Shown: positions 24,726 through 33,700 of the stretch, one piece after another
How positions within the stretch are numbered: the stretch's first letter is position 1
Layout of the letters: each line of letters opens with the position of its first letter
Assembly: GCA_947379895.1 (NCBI GenBank)
Contig: CANCPA010000025.1
Span: 1 to 35,713 of the forward strand
Source of the DNA: Chitinophagaceae bacterium
Lineage (GTDB): Bacteria > Bacteroidota > Bacteroidia > Chitinophagales > Chitinophagaceae
DNA length: 35,713 bases
Direction: 5' to 3'
Made by a program: the position numbers and the translations under genes
Notes under the pieces: model-generated
Database searches by the model: none
Seen by the model: the letters and a program-made list of their open reading frames with translations, nothing else
What the model was told of the DNA's origin: nothing

Positions 24726-27700
24726 ATGAAACAATCTTTAGCCTCTCAAAGTGCGATTAGTTTGCCGATTAAGTCTTCTTCAAATGGGCATGCTTTTAAA
24801 AAGTTTTTATTTGTTCTTAGTTTTTTATGCTGCTTAGGAATCTCCTCCTTTGCAACTACTAATGTTTATTATGTGCAAGGATCCGTAACCATCGGTGGCA
24901 CCTCTGTTACATCCGGATTAATTTATAATCAGGCTTCAGGTGGTATAAGCTATTCCTCCTTTGCTGCTACCGATAGTTTGGTGGTAGTTAGTGGTGGCGC
25001 ATTAATCATAAACGCTACCACAACCCTTCAAGGTATTTGTATTCAAACGGGTGGTACATATAACAATTCTGCTGGTGTTGTAACACTTGTCAATCTGACT
25101 ATTAATGGTGGATATACTGCGGTGAATCCAAATGGTTCTGCTAGTGCACTTCCTACTCAAGGAACAAATGGAACCTATGTGACTGGAACTTTATCAGGTA
25201 ACTCTACTATTCCTACTACAAGTCGTGTAGAAATTGGAAATGTAACAAGCCCTTCAACAACTGCCGGAGGTGTAATTGATGGCACAACTGTACCGTTTTC
25301 TGTACCTGGAATTGCAATTCAAGGATATAGTACAGGGTTCACTATACAAGGTACTTGCACAATTGGGTCTTTGGTTACAAATTCTGGTAATTCGCACTAT
25401 ACTGGGGGAGAAGTCATCACCCTTGGAAATTCTTCGACTACTAGTAACATAACCATACTTCAAACGCAGACATTTAGTAGCTACACACTTAGTTGCCCTG
25501 CTGCCAATCATGTGAGTTTAACAATTGCTGAATCAGTTGCTGGCCCCGTTATATTTAATGCATCAAATAATACATTAGACAATTTAACCATTGCCAATGC
25601 CGTAGGTATTGCCACAACACTTACAACTAACTCTGTAAATGTTACAACCTCTCTTAATCTGATTTCTGGTTCATTGGTTGCAGGTACTCCAAAAGTCGTC
25701 CTTTCAAATGGAGCTACAGTAAATACAGTGGCGGGTGCAATAACGGGTGCTGCACCTACATTTACAACAAATGTCAATGAAATCTACGGAAATTTTACTA
25801 CTACTACTTTAAATACGAGTGCTGCTGGTAGTGGCACTACTTTGACTTTCATTACTGCTGGCTTTGGTCTTGCAGTAGGCCAAAAGGTTACAGGAAGTAA
25901 TGTTCCTGCCAATACTTATGTCACATCTTTAACAGGAACTACTGCAGTTGTAAATAATTCAGTAGCCAGTGTTACAAAAGGACAAGCAATTACTTTTACT
26001 AATTATAGTAATACAATTAATACGAGTTCTGTGACTGCTAGTGGAACAACATTAACATTTACGTCAACTACAGGCTTTGGTCTTATAAATGGTCAATTAG
26101 TTACTGGTACTAATATTCCCGCTAATACAACTATCTCTTCTTTTACTGCTACTACTGTTGTTTTATCTAATTCCGTTACAGGTAGTGGTGTTTCGAGTGG
26201 ACAGACAATTACATTTAGTGCATATCCTACTGTGACCACAGGGCTAGAAATACCCACTTCATTAGGAACTGGAACATTAACAATTAATAATGGAGGAATT
26301 GTAAACCTAAACGCTAATTTGTCGGCAACTACCTTATCTGTAACTTCCGGAACATTATCTGCAAATGCTAAAACAATAACTGTTGCTAGTGGCGGTACTG
26401 TAAATGTTAGTAGTGGTGCAATCTTAGATTTTACAACAACTGCTTTATCTTTCACCGTTAGCAATATAACCATCAATAATAGCGGTACTATTCAAACAGC
26501 ATGCGTTACAGCTACAAGTGCAACTCCTATTCCTAGTGGATTAACGTATGGAGGTACTGTTAGTTATAATGGTACTGCTGCACAAACTGTAGTAGCAGGT
26601 ACTTACAGCAACTTGACACTTTCCAATACAGCCTCACTCTCATCAAGTGCAATGGCTTTAGGTGGTGCATCAACAGTAAATGGGGTTCTTACTCTTAATA
26701 ATGGAGTGCTCGTTCTTGGAGCAAATTCATTGATATTGGGAAGTAGTGCATCTTTGGCAGGTTCTTCAGTTTTGACCAATTCCACTCCAACAAGTTACAT
26801 AGATGCTTCAGCTGCAGGTATCCTAAAGCGTCTTGCTGTTTCAACATCCACAAGTACAACTTTTCCTATTGGTTTTGGAGCTGCTTATGCACCAATTGTT
26901 ATTTCAAGTTTAAACACTACGTCTGATATATCTATTGGGGCAGGAACTATTGGTGGCACTAATTTCGCAAGTCAAAGCTGGTCAATTCTTTCAAGTGTTG
27001 CATCAACGGCTAATGTGAAATTCCAATTCAATAATTACGGAGCAGGCTTTTCTCCTTCTTCTAATTGTGATCTTGGTGTCTATAGTGGTTCGTCTCTTTC
27101 AATACTTTCATTTGGAACAACAGTTAACCCAACTACTACTACCACTCCTCCTTACACAATAACAACTCCGGGAAGTGGATCAGGTTTCCCATTAACACTT
27201 GCAACAACGACGAATAATTATGTGATAGGAAACACAGGGTCTTTTAATAATTATGCCACCAATATTTATTATGTGCGTGGTGCAGTTACAATTGGAGGGG
27301 CTGCCGTTTCCTCTGGTTCTGCTAATTTTTATAATGCTGCTTCAGGTGGTTCTAATAACATATCATCTTTCTTTCCAACAGACAGTATAGTTATTATGAG
27401 TGGAGGTGCGCTTACCATTAATGCTACAACACCCTTACAGGGAATTAATATTCAAACTGGAGGTACCTATAATAATACTGCAGGTGTTGTAACTCTTGTC
27501 AATCTTACTATAAATGGAGGATATACAGCTGTAAATCCAAATGGATTAACAGGTGCAAGTGTTTCTCAAGGAACAAATGGTACCTATGTGACAGGTACTC
27601 TTTCAGGAAGTTCAACTGTTCCAACAACTAGTAGGGTAGTTATAGGAAATGTAACAAGTCCGACTACAACTGCTGGAGGTGTAATTGATGGTACTACTGT

Positions 27701-30700
27701 TCCGTTTTCTGTTCCTGGCATTTCTATACATGGTTATAGTACAGGGTTTACAATTTTAGGAACTTGTACTATTGGTAATTTAGTAACATCATCAGGTAAT
27801 TCTCATTTTTCAAGTTGTATCATTACAGTAGGAAATACTTCTACTTACACTTATCCACATAATCTAACGATCCTACTTACCACAACTTTTAATGGTTATA
27901 GCCTTAGTTGCCCTGCTGCCAATCATGTAAGCCTTACAATTGCTGAATCTGCCGCCGGCCCAGTTATATTTAATGCATCAAATAATACATTAGACAATTT
28001 AACAATTGCCAATGCAACTGGTGTAGCAACAACACTTACAACCAATTCTGTAAACGTAACCACTTCTCTAAACTTGGTTTCAGGTTCATTAATATGTGGT
28101 ACACCAAAAGTAATTCTGTCTAGTGGCGCTACTGTAAATACTACTGCTGGTTCAATAACGAGTGCTGCACCTACATTTACCACAAATGTCAATGAAACCT
28201 ACAGTAATTTCACGACTGCAACATTAAATACAAATGCAGCCACAGCAGCTGCAGGAACTTCGCTAACTTTTGTAACGGCAGGTTTTGGTGTTGCAGTTGG
28301 GCAATTAGTTTCAGGTACAAATATTCCAGCCAATACATTTGTAACATCAGTTACTTCAGGAGTAACTGTTGGGTTGTCGAATGCAATTTCAGTAGGAGGT
28401 GTTTCTAAAGGTCAAGCAATAACATTTACAAACTATACTAATACAATCAATACAAATTCTGCAACTGCAAGTGGAAATACATTGAATTTTACTTCAACAA
28501 CTGGCTTTGGTCTTATAAATGGTCAATTGGTAAGTGGTACTAATATTCCAGCAAATACAACTATCTCTTCTTTTACTGGAACGACTGTTGTTTTATCTAA
28601 TTCCGTATCCGGAAGTGGAGTTTCGAGTGGGCAAACTATTACTTTTAGTGCATTTCCAACTGTGACTACTGGTCTAGAATTACCTACTTCTTTAGGAACT
28701 GGAACCTTGACAATTAATAATGGAGGAATAGTTAACCTTAATGCTAATTTGTCAGCTTCTACCATTTCTGTAACTTCCGGAACTTTATCCGCTAATACAA
28801 AAACAATTACTGTTGTTAGTGGGGGAACAATAAATGTAAGTAGTGGTGCAATCTTAGATTTTACAACAACTGCTTTATCTTTCACAATTAACAATATAAC
28901 CATCAATAATAGTGGTACAATCCAAACAGCCTGCGTTACCGCTACAAGCGCAACGCCTATTCCAGGTGGATTAACCTATGGAGGTACTGTCAGTTATTAT
29001 GGTGCTGCTGCACAAACTGTTACAGGAGCAACTTATAATAATCTTACATTTTCCAATACAGCCGCTGCTGTATCTACTGCCTTGTCTTTAGGTGGCGCAT
29101 CAACTGTAAATGGAGTACTTACTTTAAATACAGGTGTACTTGTTCTTGGTGCAAATACTTTGATATTGGGTAGTAGCGCTTCTTTGGCAGGTACTTCCAT
29201 ATTAACTAATGCTACACCAACAAGTTACATAGACGCATCTGGAGTTGGCGTTTTAAAACGTCTAACAGTATCAACATCTACGAGTACAACTTTCCCAATC
29301 GGAGTTGGTGCTGCTTATTCTCCAATTGTTATTTCAAGCTTGAGTGCTTCTTCTGATATATCTATTGGAGCTGGCACTATTAGTGGATCAAATTTTGCCA
29401 ATCAAAAATGGTCAATATTATCAAGTGTCGCCTCTACCGCTACTGTGAAATTCCAGTTTAATACCTACAATTCGGGCTTTTCTCCTGCATCAAATTGTGA
29501 ACTTGGAGTATATAGCGGTTTGACTTATTCAGTACTTGCATTGGGTACTACTGTTAGCCCAACTACTTCTTTAACACCTCCTTACTCAATGACTACCCCT
29601 GGAAGTGGAACAGGTTTCCCTTTAACCCTTTCTACATCTACTAATAGTTATGTCATTGGAAATACAGGTTCTATTAATAATAATATCACCAATATTAATT
29701 ATGTCCGTGGTGCCGTTACAATTGGTGGCACAGCCGTTACTTCTGGGTCAGCAAATTTATATAATGCAGCTACCGGCGGTTCTAGTGGGATTACTTCATT
29801 TCTTTCAACGGATAGTATCGTTGTTATGAGTGGTGGTGCACTAATCATTAATGCATCAACAACCCTACGTGGAATTAGCATTCAAACTGGAGGTACTTAT
29901 AATAATTCGGCAGGTGTTGTAACACTTGTTAATCTTACCATTAATGGTGGATATACTGCCCTTAATCCTAGTGGTTCTGCAGGTTCTAGTCCTACACAAG
30001 GGTCAGGAACTTATGTAACTGGAACACTCTCTGGTAATTCTTCTATTGCAACTTCGAGTCGTGTTGAAATTGGTAATGTGGCTTCTCCTAGTTCTGTGGG
30101 CGGGGTAATTGATGGTACCACAACTGCTTTCAATGTTCCTGGTATTAATATTCAGGGATATAGTGCTGGCTTTACAATTCTTGGTACATGTACAATTGGT
30201 AATTTGGTTACAGGGTCTAGTTTTTCTCATTATACAAGTTGTGTTGTTACGCTTGGGAATTCTTCAACCTACTCAAATCCTCATAGTGTAACGATTCTTC
30301 AAACTGGAACTTTTAATGGCTATAGCCTTAGTTGCCCTGCAGCTAATCATGTAAGTTTAACAATTTCTGAATCAGTCGCAGGACCTGTTGTTTTTAATGC
30401 ATCTAACAATACAGTAGATAATTTAACTATTTCTAATTCGGCTGCAATTGCTACAACTTTGACAACTAATCCTGTTAATGTAACTACTGCGCTTAATATT
30501 GTTTCTGGTTCTTTAATTACTAGCGCCTCTTTAATTGTTGCTAGTGGTGGAACTGTAAATGTAAGTAATGGGGCAACACTAGATTTATCAACCCTAGCTT
30601 TGTCTTTCACTACTAATAATATAACCATAAATAATAGTGGTACTATTCAAACTGCCTGTACTACTGCAACTAGTGCAACGCCAATTCCTAGTGGATTGTC

Positions 30701-33700
30701 TTATGGAGGGACAGTTATTTATAACGGCGCTGCTGCACAAACAGTTGCAGGGGCTACATATAACAATCTTACTCTTTCCAATACTGCTGCTTCGGCTTCA
30801 ACTGCCTTATCATTAAATGGTGCTGCAACAGTAAATGGAGTGCTTACTTTAAATAATGGAGTGCTTGTTCTTGGTGCAAATACATTTACATTGGGAAGTA
30901 GTGCAACTTTTGCAGGTTCTTCTGTTTTAACAAATGCCACTCCAACAAGTTATATCGATGCTTCAGCAGCAGGTGTCCTTAAACGTCTTACTGTTTCAAC
31001 ATCTACAAATACTACTTTCCCAGTCGGGGTAGGAACTGCTTATGCACCAATTGTAATTTCAAGTTTGAGCACAATAGCTGATATTTCTATCGGGGCAATT
31101 ACAGGAAATGTAGGTGTCATTGGTGGTACAAATGTGGCTAGACAAAGTTGGTCAATACTATCAAGTGTTGCAGCTACTGCAATTGTTCAATTCCAATTCA
31201 ATAATTATGGTGTTGGTTTTGACCCTTCGAGTAGTATTGAACTAGGCGTTTATGATGGGGCTGCCTACACAACGCTTCCATTTGGAACATTAGTAAGTCC
31301 AACTACTACTTTAACACCTCCATACACAATTACAACACCTAGTAGTGGTTCAGGTTTCCCGTTAGCACTTTCAACATCAACTTATAATTATGTAATTGGA
31401 AACACCGGTTCTATTACTAGTAATACTACTACTTGGACAGGTGCAGTAAGTACTGATTGGAATAATACATCAAATTGGAATAATGGTGCTCCGAGCAGCT
31501 CTATGAGTGCAATAATTCCATCATCTTCTTCTTGGTCTAATCAGGCAAATGCACCAATAATGAGTGCAAATAGTGATGTCTTAAATCTTACTATAAGTGA
31601 TAATACAGCTACTTTGAATACAAATGGAAAAACATTAAGTGTATATGGAACCCTTTCAAATGCAGGTGAAATTTCTGGAACAGGTTTAGTTACCGCTGTT
31701 AGTTCATCGGCACAAATAATTTCAGGTACAGGAGGAACTATCAGTAACCTCACTATTAATAATTCTAATGGAGTAACACTTAGTTCTGGTAGTACACAAT
31801 TAATCACAGGGACTTTAAATCTAACTAATGGTGCATTTACATTAACTGGAACCCTTACCGTTAGTGATGGTGGTAATGTGATTCGTAATGGTGGTAGCAT
31901 TAGCGGTGCGCCAAGTTATGGTACAGGTTCAGGTGTGGCTGTTTCTTACATAGGTTCAGCGAGTGTGGCAGAGGGCTTTGAGTTGAAACCTTCAGTTGGT
32001 CTTATTGCTTCATTCACAATGAATGCAGCTACTTATACTTATACATTAAATGCAGCTACTTCAGTTACTAACCTTGTTCTTGCCGCAGGAACAGTGGCAG
32101 ATGGAGGCTTTGCTTTAACTGTTTCAGGTAATGTATTGGGTACTACTAGTTCTATCACTACTTGGACGCCAAATACTGCCTATTCAGTTGGTCAATATGT
32201 GTATAATAATGGTGGACAGGTGTTTAAATGTACTACAGCAGGAACTAGTTCAAACGCAACTCCTGCAACAGGACCAATCTCAGCCCTAACTTTAACTGAT
32301 GGAACTTGTGTTTGGACGTCAGCCTCATTTGGTTCTCATTCAAGCACCAATTCTTCTACATCTTATGGTATAAAAATGATTACTAATAATGCTACTGTTC
32401 AAGGTGGAGTTACCTTAGGTAATTTAATTGTTGGTCAATCAAGTGGTTCAAGTATTAAAATTACAGCCGCAGGTTCATTTACAGCTTTAACCTTAGATAT
32501 TGTAAATGGTAGTTCTGGTACAACCGAATTTAATGATGGAGGTAATACCGTTACCTTAACGTATAGTAATGCTGGTGCAACTGCAATCATCTTAACAGGT
32601 AATGGTAAACATGCAGGTACAGGTCGGATTAAATTAACAGAAGGAGGTACTTCGGGAGGTACAATTTCGGGTACATTGGTTTCTGTAGGGTCAATCTTGC
32701 AATCTAATGCAGCAAATTTTGCAACTTTAGTTAGTAGTGCAGGTAACCTAACCATTACGGGTGATTTAATGGTGCAAAATGGAACAGGAATTCAAGTGGG
32801 CAGCACACAAGGTACTAGTGTAAATACATTGCAAGGTAATTTCATAAATCTTAAGAGTTCTGCATTTAAACTTAGTATGATAAGTACAAGTGCAGGTTAT
32901 TTACGTATGTCGGGTGGTTCTACCACTTCAGGTGTAGTTAGTATGGTCTTGTCAAGTGGAGGTTCAGGATATAAGAGTTCTACAAATACAACAAGCGGTA
33001 GTAACACAATTACATTCGCACCTCCTCCAGTTGGCGTTCCCGCTACTGCAACAATTACAGTCGCAAGTGGAGTAATCACTGCAATTACCATGTTAGATTG
33101 TGGTAGTGGTTATACTACTGCTCCAACTACTTTTACTGTTACAGGTGGAACAGTCTCTGGAGCAAATGCAGGCTCAGGTGCTACTTTTTCATGTATTACT
33201 GCAAATTCACAATCTGGCGTAAGTAATGTAAATGATAGATATATTGGAGGAACTGCTCAGGCAGATACAATCGGTAATTTAGATGTCAATATAACAAATG
33301 GTAATGTGTTATTGGCACCTGTTCCTGGTTTGTCATTAACCATTAATGGTACAACTACTCTTGCAAATGGCGGTAGTCTCAAATTCTCTAGTGCTACAGC
33401 AGGTATTGGTGTTGGAACTAGTAATGCTAGTGCGGCAAGTCCAAATATTTTGAATATTGGTAATAATACGGCTACAATTGTAGGAACGATGGCAGTAGGT
33501 AATACTATATTTTCAAATAATCCAGGAACAGGTAAGGTGGTCATTAATTCCACAGCAGGTACTAATGTAGGCTCGCTCAATTTTGGAACTAGCACTGCTG
33601 GAAATTTCTACAGCGTCGGTTTGACTTCGGGTACATTTAATTTAGCATCAGGAAGTATTACACTACCAACAACTACTACTGCTACAATTGCAAACGCAAC

